Numbered from the stretch's first letter, positions 8,596 through 16,757 are shown. The stretch is DNA of 64,000 bases from Streptomyces fildesensis (GCF_016107395.1 NZ_JAAIKO010000015.1:1-64000); one strand, 5' to 3'. Numbers and translations are program-made. Notes: generated by a model not told the origin, from the sequence alone.

Positions 8596-10647
8596 ATGGC
8601 GCAGGAGACCACGGCCCCGACCGGACCGCCGACCGCCCCCGGCGAGATCCAGGACCGGCGATCGGTGCGCATCGCGATCAGCGCCCTCGCCCTCGGCATG
8701 CTGCTGGCCGCGCTGGACCAGACGATCGTGTCCACCGCCCTGCCGACCATCGTCAGCGACCTGGGCGGGATCGAGCACCTGTCCTGGGTCGTCACCGCGT
8801 ATCTGCTCGCCTCGACGGCCGCCACCCCGCTATGGGGCAAGCTCGGCGACATGTACGGCCGGAAGAAACTCTTCCAGACCGTCATCGTGATCTTCCTGAT
8901 CGGCTCCGCGCTGTGCGGTATCTCGCAGAACATGCCGCAGCTGATCGCCTTCCGCGCCCTCCAGGGCCTGGGCGGCGGCGGTCTGATGGTGCTGTCGATG
9001 GCGATCGTCGGCGACATCGTGCCGCCCCGCGAGCGGGGCCGCTACCAGGGCGTGTTCGGTGCGGTGTTCGGCGCGAGCAGCGTCCTCGGGCCGCTGCTGG
9101 GCGGGGTGTTCACCGAGCAGCTCTCCTGGCGCTGGGTGTTCTACATCAACCTGCCGATCGGCGTCGTCGCGCTGGCCGTCATCGCGGCCGTGCTGCACAT
9201 CCCGGTACGCCGCACCACGCACCGCATCGACTATCTGGGCATGGCGCTGGTCGCCGCCGCCGCGACCAGCCTGGTGCTGGTGACCTCGCTCGGCGGCACG
9301 ACCTGGCCCTGGAGCTCGCCGAAGATCATCGGGCTGACGGTGCTCGGCCTGGTCCTGGTGGCCGTGTTCATCGTCGTCGAGCGCCGTGCGGTGGAACCGG
9401 TGCTGCCGCTGCGGCTGTTCCGGATCCGCACCTTCTGGCTCGTCTCGGTGATCTCCTTCGTCATCGGCTTCGCGATGTTCGGCGCGATGACGTACCTGCC
9501 GACGTTCCTGCAGGTCGTCCACGGCTTCTCACCGACGCTGTCCGGTGTGCACATGATCCCGATGGTGATCGGCCTGCTGGTGTCCTCCACCGGCTCCGGG
9601 CAGATCGTCAGCCGCACCGGTCACTACAAGATCTTCCCGATCCTCGGCACCGGGATCACGGCCATCGGCCTCCTGCTGCTGCACCAGCTCGACGAGTTCA
9701 CCAGCACCTGGGTGATGAGCCTGTACTTCCTGATCTTCGGCCTCGGCCTGGGCCTGGTCATGCAGGTGCTGATCCTGGCCGTGCAGAACTCCGTCGGCTA
9801 CGAGGACCTGGGCGCCGCCACCTCCGGCGCGACGTTCTTCCGTTCCATCGGCGCCTCCTTCGGCGTCTCGATCTTCGGCACGGTCTTCGCCAACCAGCTC
9901 AACAGCAAGATCGAGGTCCTGGTCGCGAACACGCCGCTGCCGCCCGGCTTCGACCCGTCGCTGATCTCCTCCGACCCGCGCGCCGTGGAGTCCCTGCCGG
10001 CCGCGATCCACGGGCCGGTGGTGCACGCGTACTCCGAGTCGATCACCACCGTGTTCCTGTGGGCGGTGCCGGTCACCCTGATCGCGTTCGTGCTGGCCTG
10101 GTTCCTCAAGGAACAGCCGCTGCGCGGTTCCGTGACGGTGCCGGACGCCAGCGAGACCCTGGGCACCAACCCGGTGGAACGGTCCTCGATCGAGGAGATC
10201 GCCCGCGGGCTGTCGGTGCTCGGCAGCCGGGAGGCGCGCCGCGACCTGTATGTGCGGATCACCAAGCTGGCCGACCTCGACATCCATCCGGCGTCCAGCT
10301 GGCTGCTGTTGCGGATGGCCAAGGGCGGCGAGACCGACCCGGTGGAGCTGGCCCGGCGCACCACCGTGCCCGCCGACGTCATCGAGGAGGCGGCCGTGGA
10401 GGTCGAGACCCGCGGACTGGCCGTGCGGGACGGCAATCCGCTGGTCCTCACCGACAGCGGCCGGGCGATGGCCGCGCAACTCGGCGTGGCCCGGCGGACC
10501 GTCCTCGGCGAGCTGCTCGGCGACTGGGACCCGGAGCGGCACGCGGAGCTCGCGGCGCTGTTGACGAAGCTCAGCGGCGACCTGTGCGGCGGCGACACCG
10601 ACCGCCTGGAGAAGGGGCGCCCGGCGACCGGCGGCGCCACGGCCTGA
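8596..10647 (+). CDS. DHA2-family MFS multidrug transporter with C-terminal winged-helix-like domain
   Basis: A 683-residue protein. Residues about 25-515 form a 14-helix drug:H+ antiporter of the EmrB/QacA type, with the motif LDQTIVSTALPTIVSDL in helix 1 and GKLGDMYGRKKLF (motif A) between helices 2 and 3. Residues about 530-683 are cytoplasmic and soluble. They contain a segment like a MarR/winged-helix domain (HPASSWLLLRMAKGG..., PADVIEEAAVEVETRGLAV, LTDSGRAMAAQL). The family normally ends after helix 14 at about 500 residues, so this tail is an extra. Similar long pumps occur in actinomycetes. The ATG start is supported by GAGGAG six bases upstream. Substrate unknown; efflux of a toxic organic compound is likely. 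Confidence 0.88.
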   Translation: MAQETTAPTGPPTAPGEIQDRRSVRIAISALALGMLLAALDQTIVSTALPTIVSDLGGIEHLSWVVTAYLLASTAATPLWGKLGDMYGRKKLFQTVIVIFLIGSALCGISQNMPQLIAFRALQGLGGGGLMVLSMAIVGDIVPPRERGRYQGVFGAVFGASSVLGPLLGGVFTEQLSWRWVFYINLPIGVVALAVIAAVLHIPVRRTTHRIDYLGMALVAAAATSLVLVTSLGGTTWPWSSPKIIGLTVLGLVLVAVFIVVERRAVEPVLPLRLFRIRTFWLVSVISFVIGFAMFGAMTYLPTFLQVVHGFSPTLSGVHMIPMVIGLLVSSTGSGQIVSRTGHYKIFPILGTGITAIGLLLLHQLDEFTSTWVMSLYFLIFGLGLGLVMQVLILAVQNSVGYEDLGAATSGATFFRSIGASFGVSIFGTVFANQLNSKIEVLVANTPLPPGFDPSLISSDPRAVESLPAAIHGPVVHAYSESITTVFLWAVPVTLIAFVLAWFLKEQPLRGSVTVPDASETLGTNPVERSSIEEIARGLSVLGSREARRDLYVRITKLADLDIHPASSWLLLRMAKGGETDPVELARRTTVPADVIEEAAVEVETRGLAVRDGNPLVLTDSGRAMAAQLGVARRTVLGELLGDWDPERHAELAALLTKLSGDLCGGDTDRLEKGRPATGGATA

Positions 10648-10672
10648 CGCTCCCGGCCCCCGGGCCCCGACG

Positions 10673-10696
10673 CCCGCCCGGCCCTCGCCGGGCGGG
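10673..10696 (+). terminator. Hairpin terminator after the MFS gene
   Basis: CCCGCCCGGC pairs perfectly with GCCGGGCGGG around a CCTC loop, 26 bp after the MFS stop. A GTTT-N14-GGGCAA sequence follows it at about 10706-10730 and resembles a stress sigma-factor (SigB-type) promoter for the next gene. That reading is tentative. Confidence 0.7.
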
Positions 10697-10805
10697 TGTT
10701 CGACGTTTGGGCACCCGCTTTCGGGCAAGCCGATCGATGAGCCGGCAACGAAGCACACCCTGTCCGTCGACCCGTAGAAGACCCGCAGAAACGGGAGGCA
10801 TTCCC

Positions 10806-11465
10806 ATGTCCACTGGCGTGATCATCGCCATCGTCGTGGTCGTCATCGTTCTGGCCGCCGCTCTCACGACCGTGCTGCTCCGGCCGGGAGGGATGGGCGG
10901 CAGGAGCCTGCACCGCCGCTTCGGGCCCGAGTACGACCGGGTCCTGCGCCGCCATGACGGCGACACCAAGGCCACCGAGAAGGAGCTCTCCGAACGGCTG
11001 AGCCGGCACGGGGACATCACCACCCGTCCGCTGCCGACGCAGGCCCGCGAGGAGTACACGGCCCGCTGGGCCGCCGTGCAGGAGCACTTCATCGACTCGC
11101 CCGCGAAGGCGCTCGGCGAGGCCGACACGCTGATCGGGGACCTGGTCCGCGACCGCGGCTTCCCGGACGCGAAGTCCGGCGAGCACTTCGACGCGCTGTC
11201 CGTGCACCACGCCCGTCATCTGCAGGGCTACCGCGACGCCCATGAGATCGCCGGGCGGCGGGGCGGCGACGACGGCACCTCCACCGAGGAGATGCGGGAG
11301 GCGCTCGTCCGGGCCCGCGCGATGTTCGAGGAGCTCGTCCGGGCCGACACGAACCGCGCGCCGTCGAACCGCGACGCGGACCCCGACCGCCCCGACGAGC
11401 CGGCCGCGGTGAAGCCGCACGGCAGCGGATCGCGCCTCGGAGTGCTCGGCCGCCGGCAGAACTGA
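10806..11465 (+). CDS. Single-pass membrane protein, helical cytoplasmic domain (hypothetical)
   Basis: A 219-residue protein with an N-terminal transmembrane helix (IIAIVVVVIVLAAALTTVLL, residues 6-25). A long, charged, helical region follows with the conserved-looking stretch WAAVQEHFIDSPAKALGEADTLIGDLVRDRGFP. The tail is polar and Pro/Arg-rich. I do not recognise a named family. The central block is similar to the C-terminal half of the next gene's product (SPAKALGEAD versus EPRKSVEEAD), so the two are probably paralogues with a shared domain. The start codon is preceded by GGGAGG. It is transcribed with or just before 11577-12164. Confidence 0.75.
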   Translation: MSTGVIIAIVVVVIVLAAALTTVLLRPGGMGGRSLHRRFGPEYDRVLRRHDGDTKATEKELSERLSRHGDITTRPLPTQAREEYTARWAAVQEHFIDSPAKALGEADTLIGDLVRDRGFPDAKSGEHFDALSVHHARHLQGYRDAHEIAGRRGGDDGTSTEEMREALVRARAMFEELVRADTNRAPSNRDADPDRPDEPAAVKPHGSGSRLGVLGRRQN

Positions 11466-11576
11466 CGGACCACCGCCGGTATCCACCGCACCGCAGGACC
11501 GGGGCCGTCAGCCCCTGCCATGAGCCATGAGCCATGAGTCGTGAGTCATCAACGAAGTGTCAGGAGTGCAGGGACG

Positions 11577-12164
11577 ATGAACGAAGGCCAGGACCAGACC
11601 CGCGAGAGCGCCGTACCCGACCGGAACCCCGCCCAGAGCCCCGACGAGCCGCCGCGCCCGCCGCGCATGGCCGATCCGCGCAAGGACGAGGCCACCGCGG
11701 CACGCACGAGCGAGGCCCCCCGTACGAGCGAGGCCAAGCGGGTAACCGAACCCACGCGTACGACCGAACCCACCCGTACGACCGAGGCCCCGCGTACGAC
11801 CGACGCCTCGCGCACCAGCGACGCGACGCGCACGAGCGACGCCGCCCGCGCAGGCGAGGGCGCCGGACTCCGCACCACCGAGACCCACAGCGCCCGCCAC
11901 AGCGGGCCCGCGGGCGCCGGTGACGGGCTGGAGGAGCGGTTGCAGCATGCGATGGGCACGTTCGTGGACGAGCCGCGCAAGTCCGTCGAGGAGGCCGACG
12001 CCGTCCTCGAGCAGGTCGCCCGGCAGCTCACCGAGAAGCTCGCGGAGCGCCGCCGGACCCTCCGGTCGACCTGGCAGAACGACGACGCCAAGGCCGACAC
12101 GGAGGAACTGCGCGTGGCGCTGACGCACTACCGCGATCTGACGCAGCAGCTCCTCAGCATCTGA
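11577..12164 (+). CDS. Hypothetical protein with degenerate Thr/Arg/Ser repeats and helical C-terminus
   Basis: A 195-residue protein. Residues about 40-95 are a degenerate heptad-like tandem array of R-T-[ST]-[ED]-[AP]-[PTS] units (for example RTTEPTRTTEAPRTTDASRTSDATRTS). The C-terminal 80 residues form a charged helical domain (GTFVDEPRKSVEEADAVLEQVARQLTEKLAERR...) resembling the soluble domain of the upstream gene's product. There is no signal or membrane helix. The ATG start is about ten bases after CAGGAG. Function unknown; the repeat region is probably disordered and could be a phosphorylation or interaction segment. The neighbouring paralogue suggests the two act together. Confidence 0.7.
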   Translation: MNEGQDQTRESAVPDRNPAQSPDEPPRPPRMADPRKDEATAARTSEAPRTSEAKRVTEPTRTTEPTRTTEAPRTTDASRTSDATRTSDAARAGEGAGLRTTETHSARHSGPAGAGDGLEERLQHAMGTFVDEPRKSVEEADAVLEQVARQLTEKLAERRRTLRSTWQNDDAKADTEELRVALTHYRDLTQQLLSI

Positions 12165-12245
12165 AGCGGCCGACCGGGCAGCCGGGCGCACAGCTGCGAG
12201 AGCAGCTGGGACGCGGGGCCTCGTTTGCCGCGGGCTTCACCCTTG

Positions 12246-12275
12246 GAGCCCCTCCGGATCACCCCGGAGGGGCTC
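12246..12275 (+). terminator. Hairpin terminator
   Basis: GAGCCCCTCCGG pairs perfectly with CCGGAGGGGCTC around ATCACC and is followed by TTCGCCTTCGG. It separates the 11577-12164 gene from the XRE regulator. Confidence 0.8.
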
Positions 12276-12319
12276 TTCGCCTTCGGTCAAGCGGCGTACG
12301 CTGAACGGGAGGTGATTCG

Positions 12320-13555
12320 ATGTCATCGCTGCGAGAGAACGTGCGCACCCATCGCCGCCGGACGGGCATGAGCCAGGAGCAACTCGGCGAAGCGGCCGGT
12401 CTGTCGGTGGGTGTGGTGCGCAAGGTCGAGCAGGGCGGCAACGTCCAGGTCGAGACCATTCACCTGCTCGCGAGGGCGCTGGGCACCACTACGTCCAGCC
12501 TCTTCGCCACCGGGTCGCCGGAGCCTGTTCGTGCGAACCCGGGCGACGGCCCGAAGCTGATGGAGCTGCGCCGAGCGCTCATGCCGCCCATCGGGCTGTC
12601 GGAAGTGCTCACCGCACCTGATCAGACCCCCAACCCCGCGACCATCCAGCGAGACATCGACGACTCGCACAGCCTTTACCAGGCGGACCGCTATGACTCG
12701 GTTGCCAAGAAACTGCCCGCCATCCTGCGTTCCGCCGAGGCCGCGGTCGTGCTCGCTGAGGACGAGGAGGCCCGCCGGCGGGCCATCGTCCTGCGCGCGA
12801 GCTCCTTCCTGCTCGCCGGCAAGTACCTGACGCAGGTACGGCGGTACGACATGGCCTATCACGCACTCTCCCAGGGCATCCGGGACGCCAGGGAGGCCGG
12901 ACAGACGCTGATTGCCGCTACAGGCGTCGTAGGCATGGGCTGGCTGCTCCTGCGCCAGGACCGGTTCGACGAAGCCGAGCGCTTGGCGACCGTCACGGCT
13001 GAGGAGATCGAACCGCGGATCTCCAGTGCGACACCAGGTGAGTTGGCGGTGTGGGGTGAGCTGCTCCAGCGCGTCGCCTCGGCCGCGATGCGCAACAACC
13101 GCCCGGATGTGGCCAAGGAAGCGCGGCGCATGACCGCGACAGCTGCGAGCGCGCTGGATGTCGAGCACGTCGACTTCCGGGAGCATTGGACCACCTTCGG
13201 GCCGGTGACCGCCGAGGCGAAGGCGATTGAGGACCTCTCCCTGATCGGGGACGCCCGAGGGGTGCTCCGCCGGGCTGACGAAGGCCCCGTGGGAGCAAAG
13301 GCGCTGAAGCGGTTCGGCCGGCCGAGTGCGAACAACTGGGACCGACACCGACTCGACGTCGCGAGGGCCCACGCGAAGCTGGGATCACATCAGGACGCGA
13401 TGGATGAGCTCAACGCGATCCTCCGCAGCTCGCCGGAGTGGTTGAAGCATCAGTCCATGGCGCGGTACATCATGGAGGACATCCTGTCGCACCGAAAGCG
13501 GACGCTGACCACAGACATGCGGGACATGGCCGCTCACCTGGGCGTAACCGGGTAA
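12320..13555 (+). CDS. XRE-family transcriptional regulator with TPR-like C-terminal domain
   Basis: A 411-residue protein. Residues 4-60 are a Cro/CI-type helix-turn-helix (LRENVRTHRRRTGMSQEQLGEAAGLSVGVVRKVEQGG). Residues about 110-405 are a helical repeat region with tetratricopeptide character (LYQADRYDSVAKKLPAIL, YHALSQGIRDAREAGQT, DRFDEAERLA). Such regulators in actinomycetes often control a neighbouring peptide or antibiotic locus, and the TPR part can bind a signal peptide or protein. The start has a perfect GGAGGTGATTCG ribosome-binding site. The same-strand peptide gene and methyltransferase start 187 bp downstream, so it is the likely local regulator of that cassette. Confidence 0.88.
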   Translation: MSSLRENVRTHRRRTGMSQEQLGEAAGLSVGVVRKVEQGGNVQVETIHLLARALGTTTSSLFATGSPEPVRANPGDGPKLMELRRALMPPIGLSEVLTAPDQTPNPATIQRDIDDSHSLYQADRYDSVAKKLPAILRSAEAAVVLAEDEEARRRAIVLRASSFLLAGKYLTQVRRYDMAYHALSQGIRDAREAGQTLIAATGVVGMGWLLLRQDRFDEAERLATVTAEEIEPRISSATPGELAVWGELLQRVASAAMRNNRPDVAKEARRMTATAASALDVEHVDFREHWTTFGPVTAEAKAIEDLSLIGDARGVLRRADEGPVGAKALKRFGRPSANNWDRHRLDVARAHAKLGSHQDAMDELNAILRSSPEWLKHQSMARYIMEDILSHRKRTLTTDMRDMAAHLGVTG

Positions 13556-13565
13556 CTACTACGCG

Positions 13566-13745
13566 GTGTGGCACTTCCCGTCGATCCGCCGGAGAAGCAC
13601 CACGCTACGTGTCTGTTGCATCTCTCTGTGTAGCCATAACTTCGTACTCGCGGCGCAGGACCAGCAGGCCGGAAGCGGAATCAGCGAACTGGCCAAGGGG
13701 CTGGAGCATTTGCACCGGCAGAGCGAACGAAGGAGCGACGCATGA
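13566..13745 (+). CDS. Possible 59-aa small ORF between regulator and peptide gene
   Basis: A GTG-started frame of 59 codons begins 10 bp after the XRE stop. Its TGA overlaps the ATG of the 47-aa peptide gene (ATGA). The second half (NFVLAAQDQQAGSGISELAKG then LEHLHRQSERRSDA) has high third-position GC and looks like a real amphipathic helical protein. The first 25 codons have poor codon usage and no ribosome-binding site is visible. It may be a genuine small protein or the 3' remnant of a longer gene. No family recognised. Confidence 0.3.
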   Translation: MWHFPSIRRRSTTLRVCCISLCSHNFVLAAQDQQAGSGISELAKGLEHLHRQSERRSDA

Positions 13746-13885
13746 CGAGTCTGTGGGCCACCGCCCCCACCTGGGGCGGGGACGATGACAAGGACAAGCA
13801 CCCGGGTACCCCCTGGACCCCGCCGAAGGACCCGCCCAGCCCTGACGGGGGAACCCCGCCCGGCGATGGGAAGCACAAGAGGTGA
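13742..13885 (+). CDS. 47-aa putative RiPP precursor peptide (imiditide-like)
   Basis: ATG after AAGGAG (GAACGAAGGAGCGACGC), 47 codons, TGA overlapping the GTG start of the methyltransferase. The peptide is extreme in composition: 11 Pro, 8 Gly, 8 Asp, 3 Trp (W5, W11, W25) and a basic end (GDGKHKR). It has two Asp-Gly pairs, D35-G36 and D42-G43, inside the Pro/Gly-rich C-terminal half. Asp-Gly is the sequence most prone to aspartimide formation when the Asp side chain is methylated. A Trp-containing N-terminal half could be the leader. It looks like the substrate of the adjacent PIMT-like enzyme. I infer this from gene order and composition; no homologue is recognised by sequence. Confidence 0.72.
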   Translation: MTSLWATAPTWGGDDDKDKHPGTPWTPPKDPPSPDGGTPPGDGKHKR

Positions 13886-15066
13886 CGCTCAACTCCGCGC
13901 AGGTGGAGCGCCCCAGCCGCAAGGAGCTGGGGCGCGTCCTCCTGGAGACGCAATCGATGACGTCGGACTGGGCGCCGACCTTCGCGGCGGTGGACCGGGC
14001 CGCGTTCCTGCCGGATCTGATGTGGCCGTTCGACATGGAGCGGGGGACCAGCGTCTGCGTGGACCGCAGAACGGACCCCGGCACCTGGTACGCCGCGGCG
14101 GACAGCGACATTCCCATCGTGACCCAGTGGGATGACGGGAAGCACACCGGCACGGCGCCAGGCGATGTATCCACCAGTTCCTCGTCCATGCCCTCTGTCG
14201 TCTACGAGATGCTCCTGGACCTGGACCTGGACGCGGGCATGAAGGCGCTCGACGTGGGCACCGGCACGGGCGAGACGGCCGGTGCACTGACGCACCGTCT
14301 TCGCGGTGAGAACGTCACCACGATCGAGGTGGACCGCGTCGTGTCCGCACGTGCCCGTGAACGGCTGTGCGCAGCAGGTCTGTACCCGGTGGTGGTCATG
14401 GGCGATGGGTTCGCCGGATGCGCGGAGCGGGGCCCGTACGACCGCATTCTGGCTACCGTCGGACTCCGGGAGATTCCTGGTGCCTGGATCGAGCAGACCC
14501 GTCCGGGCGGACTCGTCGTCGCCCCGTGGGGGACGCACTTCTCCAACGCGGATGCCGTGGTCCGTCTGGTGGTGAAGGACGGCAAGGCGATGGGGAACTT
14601 CACGCGCCCCGTGGAATTCATGAAGCTCCGAGCTCAGCGGTTGTCCCGCCCTGACCACGACGACTACCTCGCCACGGGCTCGATGAATGACGCCGACACG
14701 TCCAGTACGACGATCACTGAAGCCGAGTTCGTCACCGGTCGATACACCGCCGCCCGGTTCGCCCTCGGCCTTCGCGTGCCCGACTGCTCGCAGGCCGTGG
14801 CCGACAAACGTGACGGCGCGCGGCCCGTCTGGTTCTACGGGCTGAGCGACAGATCCTGGGCGTGCGTCATGTTCCGGGACGCGGAGAAAGAGGCGCGCGT
14901 CTGGCAGTCGGGTCCGCGCCGGCTGTGGGACGAAACGGAAGCGGCATACCGGTGGTGGGTGGCGCAGGGCGGCCCTGAGCACACACGGTTCGGGCTCACC
15001 GTCACGCAGGAGGGCGAGAGCGCCTGGCTCGACGACCCCTCGCAGTTGGTACGGCCGAGGGACTGA
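13882..15066 (+). CDS. PIMT-like O-methyltransferase of RiPP type (TgmC/imiditide-like)
   Basis: A 394-residue protein homologous to protein-L-isoaspartate O-methyltransferase. The SAM-binding motif I is KALDVGTGTGETAG (residues 121-134), preceded by the family's Ser-rich substrate-loop segment TSSSSMPSVVYEML. Post motifs ILATVGLREIPGAWIEQ and RPGGLVVAPWG follow. Ordinary PIMT is about 210 residues. Here there is an extra N-terminal region (RKELGRVLLETQSMTSDWAPTF) and a C-terminal region of about 170 residues with many Trp. That is the form seen in RiPP loci with graspetide (ATP-grasp) or stand-alone imiditide precursors. No ATP-grasp gene is adjacent. The GTG start overlaps the stop of the 47-aa peptide gene by 4 bases, implying translational coupling. 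Predicted role: methylate an Asp of the peptide and so trigger aspartimide formation. Confidence 0.85.
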   Translation: MTLNSAQVERPSRKELGRVLLETQSMTSDWAPTFAAVDRAAFLPDLMWPFDMERGTSVCVDRRTDPGTWYAAADSDIPIVTQWDDGKHTGTAPGDVSTSSSSMPSVVYEMLLDLDLDAGMKALDVGTGTGETAGALTHRLRGENVTTIEVDRVVSARARERLCAAGLYPVVVMGDGFAGCAERGPYDRILATVGLREIPGAWIEQTRPGGLVVAPWGTHFSNADAVVRLVVKDGKAMGNFTRPVEFMKLRAQRLSRPDHDDYLATGSMNDADTSSTTITEAEFVTGRYTAARFALGLRVPDCSQAVADKRDGARPVWFYGLSDRSWACVMFRDAEKEARVWQSGPRRLWDETEAAYRWWVAQGGPEHTRFGLTVTQEGESAWLDDPSQLVRPRD

Positions 15067-15091
15067 CGCTCGGCCGGCGGAACGAAGGACG

Positions 15092-15116
15092 CTCCCCAGC
15101 CGTCAAGGCCGGGGAG
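15092..15116. terminator. Hairpin between convergent genes
   Basis: CTCCCCAGCC (15092-15101) pairs with GGCCGGGGAG (15107-15116) with one mismatch and a GTCAA loop. It lies between the convergent methyltransferase and ABM-domain genes and probably ends both transcripts. Confidence 0.6.
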
Positions 15117-15136
15117 GGCGGCCGGGAAACGCGTGG

Positions 15137-15478
15137 TCAGCTCTTGGGAGCCGTCTGCTGGACGACCTCGAACGACCACAGGGCGGAGTCCGAAGCGGCC
15201 GGTTTGGGCCGCTCGGCTCCGCCCTCGCCCGTGCCCGCACCACCGCCGTGCGCGCCCGGACCGCGCATCGAGGTGGACATCCAGTTCTTGAAGTCCTCCT
15301 CGCTGCGCCAGCGCGTGTACACGAGGTACTGGTCGGTGCCTTCGACCGGGCGCAGCAGCTCGAACCACTCGAAGCCGTCGGAGTTCTCGACGGAGCCGGC
15401 ACGCGCCGCGAACCGCTTCTCCAGCGTCTCGCGCATCTCCGCCGAAACGGTCAGGGCATTGATCTTCACGATGCTCAT
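15137..15478 (-). CDS. Antibiotic biosynthesis monooxygenase (ABM)-domain protein
   Basis: A 113-residue dimeric alpha-beta barrel-type protein: VKINALTVSAEMRETLEKRFAAR, then GFEWFELLRPVEGTDQYLVYTRW and EEDFKNWM. This is the order of the ABM fold (beta-alpha-alpha-beta-beta). Relatives include heme-degrading monooxygenases (IsdG/MhuD/HmoB) and polyketide quinone-forming monooxygenases. The asparagine, tryptophan and histidine set used by heme oxygenases is only partly visible, so heme degradation is uncertain. A Gly-rich insertion (GPGAHGGGAGTGEGGAE) precedes the last strand. It lies 30 bp downstream of the P450 stop in the same direction and may be co-transcribed. Confidence 0.8.
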   Translation of the reverse strand: MSIVKINALTVSAEMRETLEKRFAARAGSVENSDGFEWFELLRPVEGTDQYLVYTRWRSEEDFKNWMSTSMRGPGAHGGGAGTGEGGAERPKPAASDSALWSFEVVQQTAPKS

Positions 15479-15508
15479 GACCTCATCCTGCCGTATGCGC
15501 CGGCCGGC

Positions 15509-16744
15509 TCAGCCCTCGTAGCTGACCTGCATCTCCTTGACGCCGTTGATCCAGGCGGAGCGCAGCCGGCGGGGGTCTCCGACCAGCTTGATGTCGGGCA
15601 TCGCGTCGGCGATGGCGTTGAACATGAGGTCGATCTCCATGATCGCCAGGTTCTTGCCCATGCAGTAGTGCGGGCCGCCGCCGCCGAACCCCAGGTGCAG
15701 ATTGGGTTCGCGGGTGATGTCGAAGCGCTCGGGGTGGTCGAAGACCTCGGGGTCGTGGTTGGCGGAGGCGTAGAACATGCCGACGCGCTGGCCCTTCTTG
15801 ATCTCCTGGCCGCCCAGCACGGTGTCCCGGGTGGCGGTGCGCTGGAAGGACGTGACGGGGGTCGCCCAGCGGACGATCTCCTCGGCGGCGGTGCTCGGCC
15901 GCGTCTCCTTGTAGAGCTCCCACTGCTCGGGATGGGTGAGGAAGGCGTGCATGCCGTGGGTGATGGCGTTGCGCGTCGTCTCGTTCCCGGCGACGGACAG
16001 CACGAGGACGAAGAAGCCGAACTCGTCCGTGCTGAGGTTGCCTTCGTCCTCGGCTGCGACGAGTTGGCTGACGATGTCCTTGACCGGACACTCCTTGCGG
16101 GCGGCGGCGAGGTTCATGGCGTACGAGATCAGCTCCATGGCCGACTCGGCGCCCACCTCCTCGGTGATGGCCAGCTCGGGGTCGTCGTAGGCGATCATCT
16201 TGTTCGACCAGTCGAAGATCTTGGTTCGGTCGTCCTGCGGGATGCCGATCAGCTCGGCGATGGCCTGCAGCGGGAGTTCGGACGCGACCTCGGTGACGAA
16301 GTTGCCCGTCCGCCGGCCGCGCGCCTCGGCGACGATGCGGTGGGCGCGGTCGCGGAGGGTCTGTTCCATCTGGCGGATCGCGCGCGGAGTGAAGCCCCGC
16401 TGGACGATCTGCCGGACGCGGGTCAGCTCGGGCGGATCCATGTTGAGCATGATCAGCCGCTGCATCTCGATCTGTTCGCGGGTGATGTGCTCGTTGAAGC
16501 GGATGACCGCGGTGTTGAGGAACGACGAGTAGACGTCGGGGTTGAGCGAGACCTCTTTGACGTCGGCGTGCCGGGTGACGACCCAGTACCCCTCGTCCTC
16601 GAACCCGGCGGCATTGAGGGGCTGTTCGTTCCACCACACGGGGGCGGTCTGCCGCAGCTGCGCGAGTTCGGGGAGCGGTACCCGCTGCTCGTACACGTCC
16701 GGGTCTGTGAAGTCGAAGCCTTCGGGAAGCGCTGGGCAGGGCAT
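15509..16744 (-). CDS. Cytochrome P450, CYP125-like (steroid C26/C27 monooxygenase)
   Basis: A 411-residue P450. The I-helix oxygen motif AGNETTRN, the K-helix EEIVRWATP (E-x-x-R) and the heme-ligand loop FGGGGPHYCMGKNLA (Cys ligand) are all present. The N-terminus (PALPEGFDFTDPDVYEQRVP) and the stretches LNMDPPELTRVRQIVQRGFTPRA and RSAWINGVKEMQV closely match what I recall of Mycobacterium tuberculosis CYP125A1. That enzyme oxidises the terminal methyl of the cholesterol side chain to alcohol, aldehyde and acid. The start was set at the ATG with GGAG six bases upstream. It is divergent from the FadA5-like thiolase across a promoter region with operators. The ferredoxin at 26877-27110 is a candidate electron donor. 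Confidence 0.88.
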   Translation of the reverse strand: MPCPALPEGFDFTDPDVYEQRVPLPELAQLRQTAPVWWNEQPLNAAGFEDEGYWVVTRHADVKEVSLNPDVYSSFLNTAVIRFNEHITREQIEMQRLIMLNMDPPELTRVRQIVQRGFTPRAIRQMEQTLRDRAHRIVAEARGRRTGNFVTEVASELPLQAIAELIGIPQDDRTKIFDWSNKMIAYDDPELAITEEVGAESAMELISYAMNLAAARKECPVKDIVSQLVAAEDEGNLSTDEFGFFVLVLSVAGNETTRNAITHGMHAFLTHPEQWELYKETRPSTAAEEIVRWATPVTSFQRTATRDTVLGGQEIKKGQRVGMFYASANHDPEVFDHPERFDITREPNLHLGFGGGGPHYCMGKNLAIMEIDLMFNAIADAMPDIKLVGDPRRLRSAWINGVKEMQVSYEG

Positions 16745-16757
16745 CGGCCACTCCATG

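Noticed and set aside
8490-10760. First part of a long plus-strand frame over the MFS gene
   Set aside because: Only its last 220 codons (10806 onward) show real codon bias; the earlier part overlaps the pump in another frame.
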